Below, piece after piece: positions 1-6,868 of a DNA stretch of 19,246 bases (the first letter of the stretch is position 1; each line of letters begins with the position of its first letter). The stretch lies in assembly GCA_012728505.1 (NCBI GenBank), contig JAAYEY010000056.1, positions 1 through 19,246 on the forward strand, read 5' to 3'. A program made the translations under genes and the position numbers. Under the pieces are notes generated by a model. That model did not search any database, was not told where the DNA came from, and was given only the letters and a program-made list of their open reading frames with translations. This stretch comes from Synergistaceae bacterium (lineage in GTDB: Bacteria; Synergistota; Synergistia; Synergistales; Synergistaceae).

Positions 1-53
1 GAGTTACATCCTGTTCCTCCGCAGACGAGTACGTGGCTTCTAAAAGTTGCCAT
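1..53 (-). CDS. hndC: HndC/HydB-type flavoprotein subunit, 5' end only (second copy)
   Basis: Only the first 17 codons lie in the window; the gene continues off the left edge. Reading from the ATG at 53 down gives MATFRSHVLVCGGTGC and one more residue, with cysteines at residues 11 and 16. The complete paralogue at 2569 has the same spacing (C11, C16) at its N terminus, where these form half of a thioredoxin-like [2Fe-2S] site. A clear ribosome binding site (AGGAGG on the minus strand, about 60-66) sits just upstream. It is the third gene of a minus-strand operon after NuoE-like and HndB-like genes, so a NADH:ferredoxin-type NuoF-like subunit is expected. The flavin and NAD domains and the catalytic partner are outside the window. 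The partner could be another [FeFe] hydrogenase or a formate dehydrogenase. Confidence 0.8.
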   Translation of the reverse strand, partial: MATFRSHVLVCGGTGCN

Positions 54-66
54 ATCTTTAAGCCTC

Positions 67-438
67 CTATTCAGGTCTTCCGATGACTTTTTCCCCGACG
101 ACGTTGCCGTTTACGAGGTGGTCAGCGATGATGCGAGGAACGTCTTCGGGCTTTAAGTTACCGTATGTTACTCGTGGTTCGCCCGGACGAACTATATCCA
201 TAAGTGGCTCATTCTGGCACATACCGATGCAGCCGGTCGTCTCAACTGAAACGTCCTTGAGTCCGCGCTTTGCGATTTCTTCCATGGCGGCTTCCATTAT
301 CTTTCTTCCGCCTGCAGCAATCCCACACGTTCCAAGTCCGATTATGACTCTGAATTTGCCTTCCTTGCGTGCGGAAGTTTCAGATATGGATTTTTCTCTA
401 AGCTTTTTAAGTTCTTCCAAATTTTTGATTTTAGGCAT
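67..438 (-). CDS. hndB: HndB-like thioredoxin-fold [2Fe-2S] ferredoxin-domain subunit (second copy)
   Basis: A 123-residue small subunit of the Hnd/Hyd electron-bifurcating complex. It aligns along its whole length with the 125-residue protein at 2170-2547, sharing GTCGIAAG, TGCIGMC, the IVRPGE turn, VTYG and DVPRIIADHLVNG. The family has a thioredoxin-like fold and is annotated as a (2Fe-2S) ferredoxin domain. Only three cysteines are visible (one in GTCGIAAG, two in GCIGMC), so the usual four-cysteine ligand set is incomplete, as in the paralogue. The ATG at 438 follows a G-rich ribosome binding site (GGGGGGTG on the minus strand). It lies 18 bases after the NuoE-like gene and 13 bases before the HndC start, so the three are one transcription unit. 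Confidence 0.88.
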   Translation of the reverse strand: MPKIKNLEELKKLREKSISETSARKEGKFRVIIGLGTCGIAAGGRKIMEAAMEEIAKRGLKDVSVETTGCIGMCQNEPLMDIVRPGEPRVTYGNLKPEDVPRIIADHLVNGNVVGEKVIGRPE

Positions 439-456
439 ATTCTGTCACCCCCCGCT

Positions 457-930
457 CTATTCGTATTTTGAAAGTATTCCGGGAACTAAGTCTTTGGTGA
501 GACGACCGTAAGTTTCCTCGTCTACTGTGATACATGGCGCAAGACCACATGCTCCGATACAAGCGACAGGCTCAATGGTGAACTTGAGATCAGAAGTTGT
601 GACTTCGTCCTTTTTTAGTTTTAGTTCTGAAATGACCCTTTCGAGAATACCAAGACTTCCCCGAACGTGGCATGCCGTGCCGCGGCAGACTCTAATTATG
701 TGACGTCCGCGTGGCTTGAGATGGAACTGCGCATAAAATGTGGCTACCCCATATAACTCTGCAAGTGCAACCTTGGTTTCCTTTGAAATGGTAACCATGG
801 CTTCATCAGGCAGATAGCCAAATGCATGCTGCACACTCTGGAGAATGGGAATAATGCCGCCTTTCTTTCCCTTCCATGGAGCGACGATATCTTTCGTCAC
901 CTGTGCAACATCTTTTGTTGCTGTGGACAT
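457..930 (-). CDS. hndA: HndA/HydC-like NuoE-family [2Fe-2S] subunit (second copy)
   Basis: A 157-residue NuoE-family protein, the first gene of the minus-strand operon. An N-terminal helical part (residues about 20-70, with GIIPILQSVQHAFGYLP and VATFYAQFH) is followed by a thioredoxin-like [2Fe-2S] domain with C82 and C87 (CRGTAC) and C124 and C128 (CIGAC). These are the four expected ligands. In bifurcating hydrogenases and formate dehydrogenases this subunit relays electrons next to the NuoF-like flavoprotein. It resembles the plus-strand protein at 1663-2151 throughout but differs at many residues, so it is an old paralogue, not a recent copy. The ATG at 930 follows AAAGGGGG at suitable spacing. 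A candidate promoter lies at 951-980. Confidence 0.92.
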   Translation of the reverse strand: MSTATKDVAQVTKDIVAPWKGKKGGIIPILQSVQHAFGYLPDEAMVTISKETKVALAELYGVATFYAQFHLKPRGRHIIRVCRGTACHVRGSLGILERVISELKLKKDEVTTSDLKFTIEPVACIGACGLAPCITVDEETYGRLTKDLVPGILSKYE

Positions 931-950
931 TTCGTTTCCCCCTTTAAGCG

Positions 951-980
951 TTTATAACGCACGCATAACGAACAAGTAAA
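951..980 (-). promoter_or_regulatory. Candidate promoter of the minus-strand hnd operon
   Basis: On the minus strand a TTTACT box (975-980) and a TATAAA box (951-956) are separated by 18 bases. The -10 box lies inside a small inverted repeat (GCGTT, TAT, AACGC at 948-960). Transcription would start near 944, leaving a very short leader that still holds the AAAGGGGG ribosome binding site. The match is moderate. A second TATAGA box at 987-992 has no good -35. Confidence 0.4.
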
Positions 981-1340
981 AGATGTTCTATAACGCGCAC
1001 AAACATCCCTGCGGACAGCTCCACAGGGAAAAAACCCAAAAAATTGACTTTAAGTTGCGGAATAAGCTCTCCCATCCATGTTCCCCAATAACAATTATCG
1101 GACAAGTTTGCGAAATGATACACAATCTATAGGCAGAAGTGTATCAGCAAATTATGCAAATTACAAGCTAAAAACCTTGCGAGAAAGTGAAAAAAACAAG
1201 GAATAATTAAGATAAAGACTTCTGCCTTTATAAACTAAAGATTTCGAAAAAAATAGTGGATAGAAAAAGGCAAAAGCAATCATTTCCAAGTAGAAACAAT
1301 AATATATATGTATACTGAAATTTATTTTAAAAATCAAAAG

Positions 1341-1399
1341 ACATTGTTACAATGTTTAATATTTAAATATTGGTTACTTTTACTCAGTTTATAAAGTAA
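1341..1399. repeat. Three consecutive inverted repeats, candidate operator cluster
   Basis: Going left to right: ACATTGT-T-ACAATGT (1341-1355) is a perfect 7+1+7 inverted repeat. AATATTTAAATATT (1358-1371) is a perfect 14-base palindrome. TTACTTT (1374-1380) and AAAGTAA (1393-1399) form a third pair with a 12-base spacer. The set lies roughly 400 bases from the minus-strand start and 260-320 bases from the plus-strand start. AT-rich DNA makes palindromes by chance more often, so the first one is the strongest item. Confidence 0.4.
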
Positions 1400-1458
1400 T
1401 TTTATACAAGTAAAAATACTTAAATCTAGGCAAAACTTACGTTTTTTATTGGTTGCCC

Positions 1459-1486
1459 TTGCTATGCTCTATTAGGAGTATATAAT
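1459..1486 (+). promoter_or_regulatory. Candidate promoter of the plus-strand hnd operon
   Basis: A perfect TATAAT (1481-1486) sits 16 bases after TTGCTA (1459-1464). Transcription from here would give a leader of about 170 bases before the ATG at 1663. That leader contains GTGCGTTTGCG and a weak CCCC/GGGG hairpin at 1574-1592. Another promoter closer to the gene cannot be excluded; TATAGA occurs near 1611 but has no good -35. Confidence 0.35.
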
Positions 1487-1662
1487 TTTTTGGTGCGTTT
1501 GCGTTTTTTTTCTCAAACACCTCAAATCAGCAGATGACATTCTTGCATTTTTACATTTTGCATTGCTGTTATGCCCCTGATTTTTCGCGGGGAGTTAAGG
1601 ATAAAGTGTTATAGACTTTCCTGGCTGGAGGGCTCGGGAAGAACATAAGGAGGGTGCATTTT

Positions 1663-2151
1663 ATGGTAGAGAAAACATTAGAAAAGTCCTGGGAACAGTT
1701 GAATCAGCTTTTGGAAAGCTACCGGTGTACGAAAGGCAGCATGATACCGGTATTGCAGCAGGCTCAGGAAATATTTGGATATCTCCCAAAAGATGTCCTG
1801 ATCAAAATTAGCAAGGAGCTTGATGTAGCCATAAGCCAGGTTTTTGGTGTTGTAACCTTTTACTCCCAGTTTCATCTTGAACCCCGAGGCAAGAACATAA
1901 TCAGGTCATGCCAGGGGACGGCATGTCATGTCCGTGGTGCTAAGGCAGTCCTTGATGCTATCAGGGAGAGGCTTGGACTTAAGGATGGGCAGATAACAAC
2001 TCCGGATAATGAGTTCACGATTGAGACAGTCGCATGTATTGGAGCTTGTGGATTGGCCCCCTGTCTTATGATCAACGATGATACGCACGGAAGACTAACC
2101 GCTGAATCGGTTGCCCCCATGATCGATAAGTACTACAACAATAAAAAGTAA
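1663..2151 (+). CDS. hndA: HndA/HydC-like NuoE-family [2Fe-2S] subunit
   Basis: A 162-residue NuoE-family subunit and first gene of the complete hydrogenase operon. I place the start at the ATG at 1663, nine bases after AAGGAGG; an in-frame GTG at 1654 overlaps that site and is unlikely. Residues about 25-75 form the helical N-terminal part (SMIPVLQQAQEIFGYLP, VTFYSQFH). The [2Fe-2S] ligands are C83 and C88 (CQGTAC) and C125 and C129 (CIGAC). In HndABCD of Desulfovibrio fructosovorans and HydABC of Thermotoga maritima this subunit is part of the NAD(P)H-facing electron path. It is separated from the HndB-like gene by 18 bases. It is the counterpart of the minus-strand gene at 457-930. Confidence 0.92.
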   Translation: MVEKTLEKSWEQLNQLLESYRCTKGSMIPVLQQAQEIFGYLPKDVLIKISKELDVAISQVFGVVTFYSQFHLEPRGKNIIRSCQGTACHVRGAKAVLDAIRERLGLKDGQITTPDNEFTIETVACIGACGLAPCLMINDDTHGRLTAESVAPMIDKYYNNKK

Positions 2152-2169
2152 GAAAGGCCGGCGATAATA

Positions 2170-2547
2170 ATGGCAATAAAAAGCCTTGAAGATCTAAGAA
2201 AGATAAAAAACGAATCACAGCTTCAGACAAAAGCCCGCAAGAATAATGATACCCAAGTGATTGTAGGAATGGGAACATGCGGAATAGCAGCAGGCGCTCG
2301 TGAAGTAATGGCCGCCGTCCTTGAGGAACTTTCAAAACGCGGTCTTAACAACGTAGCTGTACTACAGACGGGATGCATAGGAATGTGCCAGAAGGAACCC
2401 CTTTTGGATATTGTCCGCCCCGGTGAGGACAGAGTCACTTACGGCCCGGTTTATCCAGCGGATGTTCCTCGCATAATCGCTGATCACCTAGTAAACGGAA
2501 TTATAGTTGAGGATCTTGTCGTGGCTAAGATCCCCAATAAAGAATAG
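2170..2547 (+). CDS. hndB: HndB-like thioredoxin-fold [2Fe-2S] ferredoxin-domain subunit
   Basis: A 125-residue small subunit whose presence makes this a four-gene Hnd-type operon and not a three-gene HydABC type. Conserved blocks are GMGTCGIAAGA (about residues 34-44), QTGCIGMC (about 66-73), DIVRPGEDRVTYG and DVPRIIADHLVNG. Like its paralogue at 67-438 it has three cysteines, with the first cysteine of the usual C-x4-C...C-x3-C pattern missing. Cluster binding, or sharing a ligand with another subunit, is therefore uncertain. The ATG at 2170 has only a weak GAAAGG-type ribosome binding site, which suggests coupling to the upstream gene 18 bases away. The next gene starts 21 bases downstream. 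Confidence 0.88.
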   Translation: MAIKSLEDLRKIKNESQLQTKARKNNDTQVIVGMGTCGIAAGAREVMAAVLEELSKRGLNNVAVLQTGCIGMCQKEPLLDIVRPGEDRVTYGPVYPADVPRIIADHLVNGIIVEDLVVAKIPNKE

Positions 2548-2568
2548 GATCTGGGGGAGGAATTTACA

Positions 2569-4359
2569 ATGGCTCTTGTAAGAGCTCACATACTTATCTG
2601 TACAGGTACAGGCTGCACCGCATCCGGTGCTAAAGACGTACTTGCTAAATTTGAACAGGAACTAAAAGCTAAAAAACTCTGGGATGAAGTGAGTGTTGTT
2701 GAAACAGGATGTCACGGATTCTGCGAAGCCGGACCTCTTGTCATCATTTACCCGGAGGGCACCTTCTATACTCGCGTAAAAGTTGAAGATGTAGCTGAAA
2801 TAGTAGATGAACATATTCTCAAAGGTAGAGTGGTATCTCGCCTGCTCTTCAAGGAACCCATGACATCACAAAAGGTTCCAAACTACAGCGACATAGCTTT
2901 CTATAAGAAGCAGCATCGTCTGGTTCTGGGTAACTGCGGACATATTAACCCCGACTCAATTGAAGAATACATTGGTGCTGAGGGATACGAAGGTCTTGCA
3001 AAAGCAGTACTTACAATGACCCCTGAACAGGTAGTGGAAGAGATGAAGAAGACCGGCCTTCGCGGACGCGGTGGCGGCGGATTCCCAACAGGTATGAAGT
3101 GGATGTTCTGCGCAAAATCTCCCGGTCCGAAAAAATATGTAATATGCAACGCTGACGAAGGAGACCCGGGCGCGTTTATGGACCGCTCCCTTCTTGAAGG
3201 TGATCCTCACGCAATCCTTGAAGGAATGGCTATCTGCGCCTACGCAATAGGAGCTGACGAAGGCTATATATACTGTCGTGCTGAATACCCTCTTGCTATC
3301 AAACGCCTGAAACAGGCTATAACCCAAGCTGAAGAGGCAGGATTGCTCGGGAAGAATATTTTTGGCAAAGACTTTAGTTTCACACTGCATATAAAAGAAG
3401 GAGCAGGCGCCTTTGTATGTGGAGAAGAGACGGCTCTCATGGCATCCATAGAGGGTGGCCGCGGTATGCCTCGCCCCCGTCCCCCTTTCCCAGCAGTTAA
3501 GGGACTTTGGGACAAACCTACAAATATCAATAACGTTGAGACTTTTGCCAACGTCCCCTATATATTCAGGGTAGGGGCCGAGGAATATGCAAAGCTCGGC
3601 ACTGAGAAGTCAAAGGGGACCAAGGTATTCGCACTTACAGGAAAAATAAACAACACTGGGCTTGCAGAAGTTCCGATGGGGATCAGCATGCGTGAGATTA
3701 TATTTGATATTGGCGGCGGGATTATGGACGGCAAAAAATTCAAGGCTGTCCAAATAGGCGGACCTTCGGGCGGATGCATACCTGAACAACTGCTTGATAC
3801 GCCGGTCGATTATGATTCGCTTATTGCAGCAGGCGCCATGATGGGATCCGGCGGACTCGTAGTAATGGATGAAGGAACCTGTATGGTAGACGTTGCGAAG
3901 TTCTTCCTTAACTTCACTCAGTCGGAGTCATGCGGTAAATGTACTCCCTGCCGCGAAGGAACCAAGCGTATGCTTGAGATGCTGATTGATATAACAGAAG
4001 GAAGAGGAAAAGAGGGCGACATAGAGAAGCTGGAAAGACTGGCCAAATCGATAAAGGCCGGAGCTCTTTGTGCTCTTGGTCAGACCGCTCCAAACCCAGT
4101 ACTTTCGACGCTCCGTTATTTCAGAGATGAATATGAGGCTCACATTTACGAAAAAAGATGTCCTGCAAATGTATGCACAGCGTTTATCGGCTACAAAATT
4201 ACTGATAAATGTGTGGGCTGCGGTCTTTGTAAAACGGTCTGTCCGGTCGACGCTATCTCCGGCGAGCCTAAAGGAAAACACACGATAGATCCGGAGAAAT
4301 GCATAAAATGTGGAGCCTGTATGGTTAAATGCCCGTTCAAGGCAATTATCCGCGGTTGA
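2569..4359 (+). CDS. hndC: HndC/HydB NuoF-like flavoprotein subunit of bifurcating [FeFe] hydrogenase
   Basis: A 596-residue subunit with the full expected domain order. Residues 1-90 are a thioredoxin-like [2Fe-2S] domain (C11, C16, C48, C52). Residues about 115-440 form the NuoF-like FMN/NAD(H) core with RGRGGGGFPTGMKW (165-178), CNADEGDPGAF (193-203), GAGAFVCGEETAL (278-290) and IEGGRGMPRPRPPFP (294-308). A [4Fe-4S] site follows (C455, C458, C461 in SCGKCTPC, plus C501). The C terminus has a CPANVC pair (531-536) and a 2[4Fe-4S] ferredoxin domain (C548/551/554/558 and C578/581/584/588). FMN here is the proposed bifurcation site in characterised homologues. The ATG follows GGGGGAGG. It lies between hndB and the catalytic gene in a tight operon. 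Confidence 0.95.
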   Translation: MALVRAHILICTGTGCTASGAKDVLAKFEQELKAKKLWDEVSVVETGCHGFCEAGPLVIIYPEGTFYTRVKVEDVAEIVDEHILKGRVVSRLLFKEPMTSQKVPNYSDIAFYKKQHRLVLGNCGHINPDSIEEYIGAEGYEGLAKAVLTMTPEQVVEEMKKTGLRGRGGGGFPTGMKWMFCAKSPGPKKYVICNADEGDPGAFMDRSLLEGDPHAILEGMAICAYAIGADEGYIYCRAEYPLAIKRLKQAITQAEEAGLLGKNIFGKDFSFTLHIKEGAGAFVCGEETALMASIEGGRGMPRPRPPFPAVKGLWDKPTNINNVETFANVPYIFRVGAEEYAKLGTEKSKGTKVFALTGKINNTGLAEVPMGISMREIIFDIGGGIMDGKKFKAVQIGGPSGGCIPEQLLDTPVDYDSLIAAGAMMGSGGLVVMDEGTCMVDVAKFFLNFTQSESCGKCTPCREGTKRMLEMLIDITEGRGKEGDIEKLERLAKSIKAGALCALGQTAPNPVLSTLRYFRDEYEAHIYEKRCPANVCTAFIGYKITDKCVGCGLCKTVCPVDAISGEPKGKHTIDPEKCIKCGACMVKCPFKAIIRG

Positions 4360-4385
4360 TTCTGGTTGAGAGGAGAGACATTTAG

Positions 4386-6131
4386 ATGGAACTGGTTAAA
4401 GTAACAATAGATAATAAAACAGTATCCGTACCGAGCGACTATACAGTAATTGAAGCCGCTCAGATTGCCGGCATACATATCCCCCAGCTTTGCTACCATC
4501 CAGAACTTACCAAGGAAGGTGCATGCAGAGTTTGTGTTGTTGAAATAGAAGGAGCCCGTGGACTTGGAGCTGCCTGTGTTTACCCTGTAAATGACGGGAT
4601 GGTAGTTCATACAAACACCCCCCTAGTTAGAGAGACAAGAAAGACAGTTGTTGAACTTCTTCTCGCGAACCACCCGCAGGAATGCCTTATATGCCAGAAG
4701 AACAACAACTGCGAACTTCAGACGATAGCAGCCGACCTGGGTATCAGAGAAATACCATACACAGGAGAGAAACGGAATGCTAAAAAAGACGAATCTAATC
4801 CAAGCATTGTTCGCGATCCCAACAAGTGTATCCTCTGTGGCAGATGTATCAGAGCATGCCAAGAACACCAGGGACTGGATGTTTACGCTTTCGTCAACAG
4901 AGGGTTTAAAACCTTGGTAGAGCCAGCTTTCAGCTATGATTTGGGCGAAGTCACCTGTACCTACTGCGGCCAATGTGTTGCAGTATGCCCGACAGCCGCA
5001 ATCTGCGAAAAAGATGACACAGAACAGGTCTTTGATGCGCTTGGAGATCCCAATAAGTATGTCATCGTACAAACAGCTCCTGCTACCCGTGTGGCGCTTG
5101 GAGAAGCGCTGGGGCTTCCTGCCGGAGAAATAGTGACCGGTAAAATGGTGGCAGCTCTCAGAAGGCTTGGATTCGACAAAGTGTTCGATACTGACTTCAG
5201 CGCTGACCTCACTATAATGGAAGAGGGATATGAGTTCCTCGACAGAGTTGTAAACGGCGGAACACTTCCGATGATTACATCCTGCTCACCGGGCTGGATC
5301 AACTTTATCGAAATGAAATACCCCGACCTTCTCCCACACCTTTCAACGGCAAAATCGCCCCAGGCTATGTTCGGTGCCCTTACAAAGACCTATTGGCCTG
5401 AAACACAGGGTATCCCGTTGGAGAAGATCTACAGTGTATCTGTAATGCCCTGTACTGCTAAGAAGGCAGAGCGTGTACGACCTCAGCTCCAGAGCAACCC
5501 GGGCATTCCCGATGTAGATGCAGTTATCACAACAAGAGAACTTGGAAGAATGATAAAGAACGCCGGAATCGACTTCAAAAACCTGCCTGAGGAAAAATAT
5601 GACAGCCCACTTGGTGTTTCTACCGGAGCGGCGGTCATATTTGGAGTCACAGGTGGAGTAATGGAAGCGGCGCTTCGTACAATTTACGCTGTTCTCAATG
5701 AAGGCAAGGACATCCCCGGAATCAATTTTATGCCTGCCCGTGGTATGGAAGGTATAAAAGAAGCCACCGTTGATGTACCGATAAACGGTAATAACGTTAC
5801 CGTAAAGCTTGCAGTCGCTCACACTCTTAAGAATGCAAGGACACTTATGGACAAAATCCGTGCAGGAGAGGCTGATTATCACTTTATTGAAATAATGGCC
5901 TGCCCGGGAGGTTGTATCGGCGGCGGCGGACAGCCCCAGCCTGTGAATGCAGAGGTCCGGGCGGCAAGAACGGCGGCAGTTTATAGAGTGGATGAAGATA
6001 AGACCATTCGCCAGTCGCATAAGAACCCAGATATCATTGCTCTTTACGATAACTGGCTTGGCAAACCCCTCGGAGAAAAGTCACACCATTTACTCCATAC
6101 TCACTACAAAGAACAGCCAAGGGAAGTATAA
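4386..6131 (+). CDS. hndD: HndD/HydA-type catalytic [FeFe] hydrogenase subunit
   Basis: A 581-residue catalytic subunit, full length for the CpI/HndD class. An N-terminal [2Fe-2S] domain has C36, C47, C50 and C64. A His-Cys [4Fe-4S] site follows (H96, C100, C103, C109). The 2[4Fe-4S] ferredoxin domain has C148/151/154/158 and C191/194/197/201. The H-cluster domain has L1 TSCSPGW (298-304), L2 MPCTAKKAE (354-362) and L3 EIMACPGGCIGGGGQP (502-517). L1 has one cysteine where CpI has two adjacent ones. The C terminus carries the small-subunit-like region ending in HTHYKEQ. The ATG at 4386 is 14 bases after an AGAGGAGAG ribosome binding site at about 4370. It is the last gene of the operon, 26 bases after hndC, and is followed by a strong terminator. 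Confidence 0.96.
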   Translation: MELVKVTIDNKTVSVPSDYTVIEAAQIAGIHIPQLCYHPELTKEGACRVCVVEIEGARGLGAACVYPVNDGMVVHTNTPLVRETRKTVVELLLANHPQECLICQKNNNCELQTIAADLGIREIPYTGEKRNAKKDESNPSIVRDPNKCILCGRCIRACQEHQGLDVYAFVNRGFKTLVEPAFSYDLGEVTCTYCGQCVAVCPTAAICEKDDTEQVFDALGDPNKYVIVQTAPATRVALGEALGLPAGEIVTGKMVAALRRLGFDKVFDTDFSADLTIMEEGYEFLDRVVNGGTLPMITSCSPGWINFIEMKYPDLLPHLSTAKSPQAMFGALTKTYWPETQGIPLEKIYSVSVMPCTAKKAERVRPQLQSNPGIPDVDAVITTRELGRMIKNAGIDFKNLPEEKYDSPLGVSTGAAVIFGVTGGVMEAALRTIYAVLNEGKDIPGINFMPARGMEGIKEATVDVPINGNNVTVKLAVAHTLKNARTLMDKIRAGEADYHFIEIMACPGGCIGGGGQPQPVNAEVRAARTAAVYRVDEDKTIRQSHKNPDIIALYDNWLGKPLGEKSHHLLHTHYKEQPREV

Positions 6132-6147
6132 AACTACACGCTAAAAA

Positions 6148-6189
6148 TAATAAGGGAGAGGGGGTCGGATGACCCCCTCTCCCTTATTA
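6148..6189. terminator. Strong hairpin terminator after hndD
   Basis: A perfect 19-bp stem (6148-6166 with 6171-6189) closed by a GGAT loop, 17 bases after the HndD stop codon. The stem has a GC-rich centre (GGGAGAGGGGGTC) and A/T-rich base. No long T run follows on the plus strand, while the 5' side is A-rich, so the structure could also act on the minus strand. Confidence 0.85.
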
Positions 6190-6314
6190 ACAGTCAATGG
6201 CGACGTTCCCTAGACGTATTATTTTGAAGAGAGCACAGGCAAATGGAAATATTGGAGGACACCTTAAGTATGGTTCGCTGACCCCCTGTGTTAAAGGATT
6301 AAATGCAGGGCAAT

Positions 6315-6347
6315 TTGAGATAAAATATCGAAAACTGTCTGTATAAT
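6315..6347 (+). promoter_or_regulatory. Candidate promoter of the cupin gene
   Basis: A perfect TATAAT at 6342-6347, 29 bases before the cupin ATG. The best -35-like hexamer, TTGAGA at 6315-6320, is 21 bases away, which is longer than usual, so the -10 box is the main support. The predicted start near 6354 keeps the AGGAGG ribosome binding site inside the message. Confidence 0.45.
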
Positions 6348-6375
6348 GGTACATACAAAAACAGGAGGCTTTTAG

Positions 6376-6753
6376 ATGGAGGATAAATTTGTTGTAAAAG
6401 ATGCCAAGGAAGAATCACATTTTCTGGCGGGAGATCTCTGTTCCCTCGCTGAAATACTTCACCCTAAAAAAGAAAACCTCCCCTTCTCAGGTTTTTCATT
6501 GTCCCATGCGGAAGTGCTTCCAAACGGACGAACTATTCCGCATCGATTGACAAAATCTTCCGAGGTGTACTGGGTAATCAAGGGAAGAGGCACTCTTTTT
6601 ATAAACGAGACCGCAGTTGAACTAAAAAAAGGAAGAACTGTGCTGGTCCCCCCTTCAGCAGAACAATATGTTGTAAACAACGGAGATGAAACACTCGAAT
6701 TTTTATGTATTGTCTCACCACCTTGGGATCCCTCAGATGAGTATTTCCTCTAA
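6376..6753 (+). CDS. Small single-domain cupin protein
   Basis: A 125-residue beta-barrel protein of the cupin_2 type. Cupin motif 1 is recognisable as GRTIPHRLTKSSEVYWVIKG (residues 51-70), with H56 and E63 kept, but the second histidine of HxH is leucine (L58). Motif 2 is GRTVLVPPSAEQYVVNNG (86-103), where the usual histidine is replaced by glutamine or tyrosine. With two of four usual metal ligands absent, a metal enzyme role is doubtful; ligand binding or a non-catalytic role is possible. Mannose-6-phosphate isomerase-like cupins of this size are common and mostly uncharacterised. The start is an ATG with AGGAGG. No signal peptide is present, so it is cytoplasmic. It appears to be a single gene with its own promoter. 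Confidence 0.8.
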   Translation: MEDKFVVKDAKEESHFLAGDLCSLAEILHPKKENLPFSGFSLSHAEVLPNGRTIPHRLTKSSEVYWVIKGRGTLFINETAVELKKGRTVLVPPSAEQYVVNNGDETLEFLCIVSPPWDPSDEYFL

Positions 6754-6868
6754 TAATTTGGAATTTATACCGAGGCGCGCTAAAGGCAGAGAAGTTAGAA
6801 TAGAGTATATGATATGAAAAGAAAGATCATAGGTTTTTTATAAACCTCCAAATAGTAGGAGTTGTGTA

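Larger units (their letters stand above)
931..1662. other. Intergenic region between divergent hnd operons
   Basis: This 732-base stretch has no convincing gene on either strand and is markedly AT-rich between about 1180 and 1500. It holds candidate promoters for both operons. It contains three ATAACG repeats near the minus-strand start (954, 965, 990) and an imperfect hairpin at 1006-1029. A 10-base inverted repeat AGGCAGAAGT / ACTTCTGCCT has arms at 1131-1140 and 1218-1227. Three neighbouring inverted repeats lie at 1341-1399. TTGCATT occurs twice (1543 and 1558). The length and repeat density suggest a shared control region, but the regulator cannot be named from sequence alone. Confidence 0.6.

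Noticed and set aside
83..511. A 142-codon plus-strand frame opposite the HndB and NuoE-like genes
   Set aside because: It is antisense to two clearly conserved genes, has no ribosome binding site, and its composition is that of a shadow frame.
1603..1616. GTGTTATAGA as a -10 promoter box just before hndA
   Set aside because: No acceptable -35 lies at 16-18 bases upstream; the similarity to GCGTTATAGA on the minus side may instead be a shared binding site.
931..1662. CRISPR array or origin of replication in the repeat-rich intergenic region
   Set aside because: The repeats are few, short and of different sequence, without regular spacers, and there are no DnaA-box clusters or dnaA/parAB neighbours.
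5343..6020. A 225-codon minus-strand frame opposite hndD
   Set aside because: It is the reverse of the conserved H-cluster domain; the protein is cysteine- and arginine-rich without any domain pattern and has no supporting start signals.
6197..6346. A 49-codon open reading frame between the hnd terminator and the cupin gene
   Set aside because: It has no ribosome binding site, begins just after the terminator hairpin, overlaps the cupin promoter and resembles no family I know.
6831..6847. AGGTTT/AAACCT hairpin as a terminator after the cupin gene
   Set aside because: The stem is only six AT-rich pairs, has no T run after it, and sits directly before the ribosome binding site of the next gene.
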